DNA of 6,897 nt from CAZYTO01 sp964650405 (GTDB lineage Bacteria; Acidobacteriota; Thermoanaerobaculia; Gp7-AA8). The notes beneath the pieces are model-generated. The model was given only the letters and a program-made list of their open reading frames with translations, made no database searches and was not told the origin of the DNA. Numbering within the stretch: the stretch's first letter is position 1; each line of letters begins with the position of its first letter. This document shows, in pieces, positions 1 through 5,251 of the stretch. The DNA is taken from assembly GCA_964650405.1 (NCBI GenBank), contig CAZYTO010000293.1:1-6897 (forward strand). Reading direction: 5' to 3'. Both the position numbers and the translations under genes were made by a program.

Positions 1-40
1 ATGCTCCTCATGCCGCCGGCGTCGTTCTCAAAAGGCTAAT

Positions 41-120
41 TTGGACAGGAGTGATGCAGTATGGATCGCGCGAACATCACCGCGATTAATACGGCATCAA
101 CCGCGAAATTCGCGGTATGA
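41..120 (+). other. Possible 19-codon leader ORF with SD; otherwise unassigned left end
   Basis: Positions 1-68 show no recognisable gene. An AGGAG at 47-51 lies nine bases before an ATG at 61. That ATG opens a short frame (MDRANITAINTASTAKFAV) closing at TGA 118-120. Beyond the TGA the same frame stays open to position 450, because the 21-bp repeat is a multiple of three and rarely contains a stop. It could be a leader peptide, the remains of a longer repeat-coding ORF, or chance. Several antisense frames across the array are open for the same reason, so openness is weak evidence of coding. Confidence 0.18.
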
Positions 121-290
121 ACGGCGGTCAGCACTGAAAATACCGCATATATAGCGGTATTCACCGCTATATCAGCGGACTACCATACAGAGACCGCGGT
201 AGTTCGCGCAGATCTCGCGGTATTCAAGGTACACTCCGCGGTACATCCTGTGAGATACGCCGTATGTGCCGCGGAACACGCGGTACGGAA
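69..290. repeat. Degenerate 21-bp tandem array of alternating inverted half-sites
   Basis: The core CGCGGTA or a close variant starts at 111, 153, 174, 195, 216, 237, 258 and 279. All are exact multiples of 21 apart; the unit at 132 is diverged. A second, inverted core ACCGCG lies in its own 21-bp phase at 79, 100, 142 and 163, with weaker copies at 121 and 268. The two series interleave roughly one DNA helical turn apart. Adjacent halves make strong palindromes: 8-bp arms at 100-107 and 109-116 around one base; 10-bp arms ATATAGCGGT and ACCGCTATAT at 149-158 and 163-172 with a four-base loop; and ACCGCGGT at 193-200. The array stops at the SD of the next gene, so it is either that gene's operator region or its 5' untranslated leader. 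Copies are diverged from one another, which argues against a very recent expansion. It is not a CRISPR: there are no long conserved repeats with unique spacers. Confidence 0.85.
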
Positions 291-294
291 GGAG
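287..294 (+). promoter_or_regulatory. Shine-Dalgarno fixing the GTG start at 300
   Basis: GGAAGGAG lies five bases upstream of GTG 300. It is the best ribosome-binding site in the window. It decides against the longer in-frame ATG at 264, which lies inside the 21-bp array and would add twelve unrelated residues. Confidence 0.75.
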
Positions 295-299
295 AAGCC

Positions 300-845
300 G
301 TGGACAAGACCCTCGAGAACATTCGCAAGTGGTCGGGAAAGGAGTTGGCCGTGGGCACCGGGTCGCCGGAGGCGGAGATGCTCTCGCCGGAGGAAGCGGC
401 GGCGGAGCTTCGGGCCCTGCTGGCGCGCCTCCCCGACGTGGTCGAGCTGACGCCCCTGGAGCGTGAGACTCTGCGACGATCCGCGGCCATGCCGGAATCG
501 GCCATCCGACGGTCGATCGGCATCCTCGCCGTCTCGGAGGAGGTCGCGAGGGTGGTTGGTACCGCCGACGAGGTGGCCAGGCTGCACGAAGACGACCTGC
601 AATGGGAGTCTTTCGCCGTCGATCTGAAGAGTGCCTGGAAGCTCGTGTCGGGTACGAATGTCGTTCGCCGCCAGCGCACCCGGCTGCTGGCTGTGCAGGC
701 CTATCGCATCGCACAGCAACTGGCCCGCACTCCCGGCAATGAGAACCTCGATGTGCACGTGAAGGAGGTCATGCGGCTGCGAAACCTCACGCGCCGCAGG
801 AAGCGTGCGACGCAGACGCAGGAGCCCTCCGGCGAGAACCCGTAG
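300..845 (+). CDS. Hypothetical helical protein with basic C-terminus
   Basis: I do not recognise the family. The protein has 181 residues starting at GTG 300, chosen for the SD at 287-294. It has no signal peptide and no membrane segment, so it is probably cytoplasmic. Composition is rich in Ala, Glu, Leu and Arg and looks mostly helical: an acidic helical stretch around residues 29-60 (SPEEAAAELRALLARL), a middle helix around 66-98 (ESAIRRSIGILAVSEEVARVV), and a long region at 107-163. A strongly basic segment, RNLTRRRKRA (161-170), then leads into a polar tail. The basic tail could contact nucleic acid, but that is inference. The gene stands directly behind the 21-bp array, which suggests the array controls or co-travels with it. 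Its TAG stop falls inside the 8-bp direct repeat (840-847) bordering the downstream inverted-repeat element, so an insertion there may have set or altered the C-terminus. Coding is supported by the SD, codon-like GC pattern and length; function is unknown. Confidence 0.72.
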   Translation: MDKTLENIRKWSGKELAVGTGSPEAEMLSPEEAAAELRALLARLPDVVELTPLERETLRRSAAMPESAIRRSIGILAVSEEVARVVGTADEVARLHEDDLQWESFAVDLKSAWKLVSGTNVVRRQRTRLLAVQAYRIAQQLARTPGNENLDVHVKEVMRLRNLTRRRKRATQTQEPSGENP

Positions 846-1008
846 GCGGCTTTTGCACCTAAAGTCGGTTTGGAGCCTGATCACAAAGGCTGGAAGGCTG
901 AAAGGCTGAAAGGGCCAGAGGCAGCGCGGGGTTTCCTTCCAGCCTTCCAGCCTTTCAGCCTTGCTCGAGACCGATACTTCTGACTTTAAGTGCAAAGCCT
1001 CCGTAGGC
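840..1008. repeat. Nested inverted-repeat, MITE-like element with 8-bp flanking direct repeats
   Basis: CCGTAGGC occurs at 840-847 and again at 1001-1008. Between the copies, outer inverted arms lie at 848-868 and 980-999 (GGCTTTTGCACCTAAAGTCGG against GGCTTTGCACTTAAAGTCAG on the other strand: one gap and two mismatches). Inside them are arms made of an 8-bp tandem repeat: AAGGCTGR three times at 886-909 plus a partial copy, mirrored as YCAGCCTT at 939-962. The loop is about 20 bases. No transposase is encoded. The flanking direct repeats look like a target duplication, but the IR partly extends into them (GTAGG/CCTAC), so that reading is uncertain. It could instead be a bulky transcript end for the upstream gene; there is no clear U-run. 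Positions 1009-1102, up to the next gene, show nothing else I can name. Confidence 0.6.
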
Positions 1009-1102
1009 CTCGGCGCCCGAAGCCGCTCCCGCCACGATCCAGAGTGATCCCTTTCTCGTTTTGGGCGGGCTGACCTCGATCCACCGTATCCTCGCGGTTG
1101 CG

Positions 1103-2341
1103 ATGATCGAGACTTCGGCCACAGAGGCGAATGGCACTTCCGCGGCCACGCCCGCGCGGGCGGTACCCTCGCTGCTCGTCGCGCCCCTGCTGATCCTCGC
1201 CGCGGCGATCCGCATCGCAGTCGACAACGTCACGACGTTCTCGCGCGCGGACGAGACGGTCTACCTGCTCTACGCGAAGGCGCTGGCCGCAGGCCGCGGC
1301 TATCCGGCCGTCATCCGCATGTTCCTCGGCGACCGGTCGCTGTGGGTGTTCCCCCATCCGCTACGCTGGTCGTACCTCGGTGCGGCGGCGCTGGCCTCTT
1401 CCGTCTCCCCGGGCGGCGACGGTGGTTACCGCGCTCTGGCAACTCTCTCCACGATCTCCGGCATCGTCGCCGTCGCGCTGACGTACTGGATCGGGCGCCG
1501 GCTCTTCGGCCTTCCGGTAGCCCTGGCCGCCACGGCCCTCGCCGCGACGTCACCGCTGCAACTGGCCCTCGGACGCCGCGCGCTCTCGGACGAATTCTTC
1601 TGCGCCCTGGTCCTGGCTTCCATGGCGTCGCTCCTGCTCTACCTGCGCGCTGAGGGGCGGGGGCGGGTGGGGTGGGCGGCGGCGTGGATCGGCACGGCGA
1701 CGCTCACCTTCGCCGCGAAGGAGCAGTTCCTCTGCATCTATCCCGTCGTGCTGCTCTACTGGTGGCTGGAGCGGCGTGACTCCGGCCGGCGCGGTCTGGT
1801 GCGGGATGCCGTCCTCTGGGCTCTCCCGCCGGGGCTCTACTTCGCCGTGTTCTGCCTCCTGGCGCGCGACGTGATGTCGTTCTTCCGCATCGCCCGGATC
1901 ACCACCAGCGTCATGCGGGCGCCGTATGCGGAAGCGCTCCAGAGCGGCCCGCCCCACCGCCTGATCCTCGACTCGCTGGCGGTCGCGCCGCTGGTGACGA
2001 TGTTCTTCATCGCCGCTGCGGTGATGATGGCCCTGCGCCCCGACACGTTTCCCCGCGAATTGCGCCGCCTGGCCCTGCTGGCCGCCGGCATCATGGCTGT
2101 CCACGCGATGGTCGTCCCCTCCCAGAACCTGCGCTACATCGTGTCCGCCGACCCGTTCGTGCGCCTCGTCGTGGCGGCCTTTCTCGTCACGGAACTGCGC
2201 GAGAGGCCGCGCATCCTGCTCACCGCGCTGCTCGTCAACGCAGTCGTGGAGCTGACCCTCTTTCACGACATCTTCATCGCCGGCGCCGTCTACGATCCGG
2301 TGACGCAGAATCTGCTGCAGGCCTTGCGGATGGTGCCGTGA
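1103..2341 (+). CDS. GT-C fold membrane glycosyltransferase (ArnT/PMT-like)
   Basis: A 412-residue polytopic membrane protein resembling GT39/GT83-type GT-C enzymes, which move a sugar from a polyprenyl-phosphate donor on the outer face of the inner membrane. After the first membrane segment (about residues 22-40) comes the first periplasmic loop with the Asp-Glu pair in SRADETVYLLYAKALAAG (DE at 50-51). This acidic pair is the usual catalytic or metal-binding signature of the fold. A further family-like stretch, GRRALSDEFFCALVLASM, begins near residue 157. Several more hydrophobic helices follow, with an RY motif in SQNLRYIVSADPF (near 340-351) before the last helices. The acceptor cannot be read from sequence. 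The start is uncertain: ATG 1103 is used, but a TTG at 1061 would add 14 residues, and neither has a good SD. The stop overlaps a GTG of the next frame, and the downstream lipoprotein gene follows closely, suggesting one transcript. A G-quadruplex motif lies inside the coding strand at 1654-1676. Confidence 0.82.
   Translation: MIETSATEANGTSAATPARAVPSLLVAPLLILAAAIRIAVDNVTTFSRADETVYLLYAKALAAGRGYPAVIRMFLGDRSLWVFPHPLRWSYLGAAALASSVSPGGDGGYRALATLSTISGIVAVALTYWIGRRLFGLPVALAATALAATSPLQLALGRRALSDEFFCALVLASMASLLLYLRAEGRGRVGWAAAWIGTATLTFAAKEQFLCIYPVVLLYWWLERRDSGRRGLVRDAVLWALPPGLYFAVFCLLARDVMSFFRIARITTSVMRAPYAEALQSGPPHRLILDSLAVAPLVTMFFIAAAVMMALRPDTFPRELRRLALLAAGIMAVHAMVVPSQNLRYIVSADPFVRLVVAAFLVTELRERPRILLTALLVNAVVELTLFHDIFIAGAVYDPVTQNLLQALRMVP
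1654..1676 (+). other. Potential G-quadruplex motif inside the glycosyltransferase gene
   Basis: Five runs of three to five G separated by single bases (G4-C-G5-C-G3-T-G4-T-G3) lie on the coding strand. They encode a glycine/arginine-rich cytoplasmic-loop segment (EGRGRVGW). Single-base loops make this a strong motif by the usual pattern rules, and it would be present in the mRNA. Whether it folds or matters is unknown; GC-rich coding DNA produces such runs by chance. Confidence 0.55.
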
Positions 2342-2424
2342 GGCGGGCCAGCGGTGAGGAGGCGGGCGAGCGGGAAGCCGTTCGCGCTGATCCATATGAC
2401 ACGCGATCGTGTTCGGGGTCCGTG

Positions 2425-3342
2425 ATGATGACTGTACACCGATCGCTGGCCCTCGTTCTGGCGCTGACCGCGTGTGCTCGTTCCGAGGAGCCTGCGCATC
2501 GCAAGCCGCCGGAAGACTCGCGTGTGGCGGCGATCGGGCTCCGTCCGGACATGCCGCGTGCACTGGCTCGTGCCCTCGATCCGTCGCACTTCGTGCCGCT
2601 CGGCAAGCCCGGGCCGGCTGACTGGCTGGCCTCTCATCCCGAGCCGGGGGAGACGTTCGCGCAGTACGGCAAATCGTGGCCGAACCGCCCCGACCGCGAG
2701 CGCCATGTGATCTACCTCCAGCCGCTGGGGACGTTCGGCCCGGACGCTCCCCCGATCGAGCTGCTGCGGAAATACGCCGCGGCCTTCTTCATGATGGACG
2801 TGAAGGTCCTGCCGCCGCTGCCGGTCGATCCGAAGATCACCTCGCGTCCGAATCCTTACGGCGGGCGGCGCCAGTTGCTGACTGGCGACATTCTGGCGCG
2901 CCTCGGTGCCCGGCTTCCGTCCGACGGTTTCTGTCTGCTGGCCGTCACCATGGAAGACCTCTATCCGGGATCGGGCTGGAACTTCGTCTTCGGACAGGCG
3001 TCGCTCTCCGGCAGAGTCGGCGTCTACAGTTTTGCCCGGTATGGCGGCGGATCGAAAGAGCTCCTCCTGCGGCGGAGCTTCAAGGTCCTGACCCACGAAA
3101 CGGGGCATATGTTCGGGATCTCCCACTGCATCTGGTACGAGTGTGTGATGAACGGCTCCAACCACCTGGCCGAGACCGACTCCCGCCCCCTGCATCTCTG
3201 CCCGGTCGATCTGCACAAGTTGAAGTGGAACATCGGTTTCGACGTCGTCGAGCGTGACCGGCGCCTGCGCGACGTCTGCCGCGAGGCGCACTTCCATGAC
3301 GAAGTGCAGTGGCTCGACGCAGAGCTGCAGAGGATGCAGTGA
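2425..3342 (+). CDS. Archaemetzincin-type zinc metalloprotease, predicted lipoprotein
   Basis: Peptidase family M54 (archaemetzincin) signature. HETGHMFGISHC at residues 224-235 gives the HExxHxxGxxH catalytic zinc site (H224, E225, H228, H234). C240 and M242 follow in ECVMNGSNH, the Met-turn region, and then RPLHLCPVDLHKL at 254-266. The family pattern ends CxxC for a second zinc; here it is C259-P-V-D262, so the last cysteine is aspartate. The N-terminus MMTVHRSLALVLALTAC is a lipoprotein signal with lipobox LTAC, placing the lipidated cysteine at 17 and the enzyme at the membrane or periplasm. This decides for ATG 2425 (or 2428). The GTG at 2338, which overlaps the previous stop, would bury the signal behind about 29 residues. 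The 305-residue length fits an archaemetzincin domain (roughly residues 90-275) plus extensions. Natural substrates of the family are poorly known. It follows the glycosyltransferase gene by 83 bases, probably in the same transcript. Confidence 0.88.
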   Translation: MMTVHRSLALVLALTACARSEEPAHRKPPEDSRVAAIGLRPDMPRALARALDPSHFVPLGKPGPADWLASHPEPGETFAQYGKSWPNRPDRERHVIYLQPLGTFGPDAPPIELLRKYAAAFFMMDVKVLPPLPVDPKITSRPNPYGGRRQLLTGDILARLGARLPSDGFCLLAVTMEDLYPGSGWNFVFGQASLSGRVGVYSFARYGGGSKELLLRRSFKVLTHETGHMFGISHCIWYECVMNGSNHLAETDSRPLHLCPVDLHKLKWNIGFDVVERDRRLRDVCREAHFHDEVQWLDAELQRMQ

Positions 3343-3370
3343 GCGGGCAGTGCCTGACCACTCTAACCAC

Positions 3371-3793
3371 TTAACCACTGGCTTCTCCCGTCTCCTGCTT
3401 CTCAACCGGCCAGTGGAAGCACAGCTTGAACCCGTCCGGGTCGGTTACGGTCAGCGCCTTGAAGCCGTAACCGGTGATGGACGGTTTCTCGACGTCGACG
3501 CCGTTCGCGCGCAGGTGCTCGTACGCGGCGTCGACGTCGGGGCAGCCGAAGTAGATAGTCGTGTCGCCATGTCCGCGCGTTCGCAGCGGATCGGGAGCGG
3601 GCGGACGCTCATCGTCGTCGTAGGCAGTGTTGAGCATCAACTGCGTGCCGTCGAGCTCGAGCATCGCCCAGCCGAAACCCGGCTGTGAGCGCGCCACCAG
3701 CTCGAACCCGAGCTTGTCGCAATACCAGGCCACCGACGCCGGCATGTCGAAGATCTCCAGCAGCGGCGCGAGGCCGCGGACCTGAATAGGCAT
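3371..3793 (-). CDS. VOC superfamily protein (glyoxalase/bleomycin-resistance fold)
   Basis: A 140-residue protein with two beta-alpha-beta-beta-beta modules. The first is about residues 4-56 (QVRGLAPLLEIFDMPASVAWYCDKLGFELVA, including the typical WYCDKLGFE helix end). The second is about 76-128 (DTTIYFGCPDVDAAYEHLRANGV, then KALTVTDPDGFKLCFHW). The DPDG turn at 118-121 is typical. The usual metal-binding glutamate after it is replaced by Cys125, and no His or Gln stands at the first-strand ligand position, so a metal-dependent enzyme of glyoxalase I or dioxygenase type is unlikely. A ligand-binding or resistance-like role is more plausible, but the substrate cannot be told. The start is firm because the first beta strand begins right after it, yet no SD exists: the codon abuts a CAACGAA heptamer repeat. 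The gene is convergent with the metalloprotease gene, with 28 bases between stops. Confidence 0.9.
   Translation of the reverse strand: MPIQVRGLAPLLEIFDMPASVAWYCDKLGFELVARSQPGFGWAMLELDGTQLMLNTAYDDDERPPAPDPLRTRGHGDTTIYFGCPDVDAAYEHLRANGVDVEKPSITGYGFKALTVTDPDGFKLCFHWPVEKQETGEASG
3375..3416. repeat. Short inverted repeat at the convergent gene ends
   Basis: CCACTGGC (3375-3382) and GCCAGTGG (3409-3416) are perfect 8-bp inverted arms around a 26-base loop. They lie within the last codons of the VOC gene, next to the convergent stops at 3342 and 3371. Just before them is a small tandem, CTAACCACT/TAACCACT (about 3362-3378). The structure could help end transcription for one or both genes. The loop is long and there is no U-run, so support is weak. 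Confidence 0.25.
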
Positions 3794-3914
3794 TTCGTTG
3801 TTCGTTGTTCGTTGTTCGTTGTCGTTGTTCGTTGTTCGGTGTTCGTCGTTGCCGATCGCTGCGATCGGTTGTCAGTGTCCAACGACCAACGAATAACGAG
3901 CAACGAACAACGAA
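3794..3914. repeat. Inverted heptanucleotide tandem repeats with central palindrome
   Basis: TTCGTTG is repeated about eight times at 3794-3848 (one copy lost a base, two are mutated). It is answered by about five copies of CAACGAA at 3880-3914 on the same strand, so the two blocks are inverted and can pair into a long hairpin. The apex contains a perfect palindrome, CCGATCGC-T-GCGATCGG (3852-3868). The element fills nearly all of the gap between the DUF1624 gene stop (3917) and the VOC start (3793), touching the VOC start codon. Unequal copy number in the arms fits slippage. Confidence 0.85.
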
Positions 3915-3916
3915 CC

Positions 3917-5056
3917 TCAGAGATAGCGCAGCAGGCTTTCCGGATGGCGCGCTTTGACCTCGGCGTACCAGCGGCAGGGGAAGTACAGCGCCACGACGAC
4001 GAGGGCGAAGACGGTGTAGAGCAGCGGCAGGCTCCACATGTAACCGGGCGGCGGCTCGGGGCTCATCATGGGGTGGTTCGCGAAGAGCCATGGATTCGCG
4101 CGGCCCTCGCGGACGAGCGACACGCCGATGGCGGCGAGGTGGATGAGCGGGATGTGCAGCAGGTAGTAGAAGAGCGGCACGCGGCCAAACGTGGAGAAGA
4201 CACCGGCGATCCGCCCGTGCGCGCGCGCGGCGAGCGGCAGCAGCAGGATCAGCGGGCCGAGCGTCATCAGGAGGAAGAGCAGCGACGCCGGGTACTTGTT
4301 CGTGGCCAGGAAGCGCAGGAGAGCGGGCATGGGCGACGGCTTGTGCCACGGCCGCGGGTCTCCGTAGAGGTCGAAGCCGCGCAGGATCAGGAAGAGCAGG
4401 ATGGCCGAGGCGCCGAGGGTTACGCAGATTCGGTCGCGCCGCGGCGGCTCGAGCAGCATCACCGCCCCGAACGCGTAACCCAACGCGAGGACGCCGATCC
4501 ACGGAATGATCGAATACAGAACCATGAAAGCCGGCCCGCCCGTGCCGAGCTGGATGGGACCGCCGAAGTAGAGGAGCGTGGCCAGGGGACCGTGCTCGTC
4601 GTGCGAAAGGGTGATGAGGTTGTGCGCGCCGATGACGATCAGACCGAAGGCGGCGATGACGGGCAGCGGAAGCCAGATCAGCGCCGCCAGCAGGATCATG
4701 CAGGCGCCGAGCATCCAGATGACACCCGCCAGCAGGTAGTGGGCATAGTCGAGGTTGAACGTCCATGCCAGCCGGATGACGGTGAGCTCGAGGACGATGA
4801 GCAGCAGACCGCGGGTGAGGAGATAGCGCGCCAGCGCGCCGCGGTCCGCCAGCCGTCTGCCGTGAAGGTAGGCTCCGGTACCCGCCAGAAACGCGAACGC
4901 CGGCGCGACGAAGTGCGTGATCCAGCGCGTGAAGAAGACCGCCGGCATCGGGCCGCCGGCCGGGACCCCGGCGTAAACCCGGACATGGTCGATGGCCATC
5001 AAGACCATCACCACCCCGCGCAGCAGGTCGAGCGACGTGATCCGGTTGGTGCGCAT
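3917..5056 (-). CDS. DUF1624 / HGSNAT-like multi-pass membrane protein
   Basis: A 379-residue polytopic inner-membrane protein. The N-terminus RITSLDLLRGVVMVLMAIDHVRVY (residues 5-28) carries the conserved D10, RG13-14 and DH23-24 pattern of heparan-alpha-glucosaminide N-acetyltransferase catalytic-domain proteins (PF07786/DUF1624). These are related in design to acyltransferase-3 and YeiB-like proteins. About ten hydrophobic helices follow. A late conserved-looking segment, FGRVPLFYYLLHIPLIH (290-306), includes H301, also typical of this group. By family analogy it may transfer an acyl group across the membrane onto a sugar, but bacterial members are mostly uncharacterised, so the substrate is unknown. 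No SD is visible before the ATG: the upstream strand reads CCTGCCTCC, the opposite of an SD. It is divergent from the histidine kinase operon, sharing a 195-base intergenic region with a candidate LytTR site 44 bases upstream. The downstream VOC gene is in the same direction but separated by a repeat hairpin. Confidence 0.85.
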   Translation of the reverse strand: MRTNRITSLDLLRGVVMVLMAIDHVRVYAGVPAGGPMPAVFFTRWITHFVAPAFAFLAGTGAYLHGRRLADRGALARYLLTRGLLLIVLELTVIRLAWTFNLDYAHYLLAGVIWMLGACMILLAALIWLPLPVIAAFGLIVIGAHNLITLSHDEHGPLATLLYFGGPIQLGTGGPAFMVLYSIIPWIGVLALGYAFGAVMLLEPPRRDRICVTLGASAILLFLILRGFDLYGDPRPWHKPSPMPALLRFLATNKYPASLLFLLMTLGPLILLLPLAARAHGRIAGVFSTFGRVPLFYYLLHIPLIHLAAIGVSLVREGRANPWLFANHPMMSPEPPPGYMWSLPLLYTVFALVVVALYFPCRWYAEVKARHPESLLRYL

Positions 5057-5099
5057 GGAGGCAGGATGGATTTGCCGTCGTCTTCACGGCAAGGGCGGA

Positions 5100-5132
5100 G
5101 ACGCGAACGGTACCTGTGGTGACGTGAACGGC
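5100..5132 (-). promoter_or_regulatory. Candidate LytTR-type operator (two direct repeats, 21-bp spacing)
   Basis: GACGCGAACGG (5100-5110) and GACGTGAACGG (5121-5131) are direct repeats exactly 21 bp apart. On the minus strand they contain ACCGTTCGC and GCCGTTCAC. From memory, LytTR regulators bind paired 9-bp direct repeats of the form [TA][AC][CA]GTTN[AG][TG] with a 12-13 bp gap. Here the gap is 12, with eight and seven of nine positions fitting. The site lies in the divergent region between the DUF1624 gene and the LytTR kinase/regulator operon. The role is inferred. Confidence 0.4.
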
Positions 5133-5142
5133 GGGCGGAGAG

Positions 5143-5211
5143 GAAGGGCGAAGGGCGAAGGAGAAACCGAACCTACCTCCTTCGCCCTTCTTCCTTGGCC
5201 CTTCGCCCTTC
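5143..5211. repeat. Inverted GAAGGGC heptamer hairpin in the divergent promoter region
   Basis: GAAGGGC occurs twice at 5143-5156, followed by GAAGGA. The inverted copies are at 5178-5190 (perfect 13-bp partner of 5150-5162, loop of 15 bases) and again at 5199-5211 (perfect 13-bp partner of 5143-5155). The right side is longer by an insertion (TTCCTTGG), so two alternative pairings exist. It sits about 40 bases before the histidine kinase start, between that gene and the candidate LytTR operator. Nothing else is recognisable in 5057-5251; no clear -10/-35 is visible. Confidence 0.8.
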
Positions 5212-5251
5212 AAAGGTTGCTTTCCGCCGCCCCCGCCCCTAGCGTGCTCCC

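Noticed and set aside
69..290. CRISPR array
   Set aside because: Units are 21 bp head-to-tail, with no separate conserved repeat and unique spacer, and no cas gene is nearby.
180..995. Minus-strand open frame of 271 codons opposite the 300-845 gene
   Set aside because: It crosses the inverted-repeat element and the array and has no domain; the plus strand has a proper SD and coding pattern.
2338..2424. GTG start at 2338 for the metalloprotease, overlapping the previous stop
   Set aside because: It would place about 29 polar residues before an evident lipoprotein signal sequence; ATG 2425 gives a normal signal peptide.
3254..3688. Plus-strand frame of 144 codons opposite the VOC gene
   Set aside because: Antisense shadow of a well-supported VOC-fold gene; no recognisable features.
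3812..5122. Long plus-strand open frame of 436 codons opposite the DUF1624 gene
   Set aside because: Its product is a charged, low-complexity Arg/Glu/Asp/Gln-rich string with no domain, while the opposite strand encodes a clear membrane family.
3609..5213. Minus-strand open frame of 534 codons spanning the DUF1624 and VOC genes
   Set aside because: Different frame from both real genes; Ala/Arg/Pro/His-rich shadow typical of GC-rich DNA, and it translates through the heptamer repeats.
5224..5241. G-rich minus-strand stretch before the kinase start as a G-quadruplex
   Set aside because: Only two runs of four or more G; the rest are pairs, so it does not meet the usual pattern.
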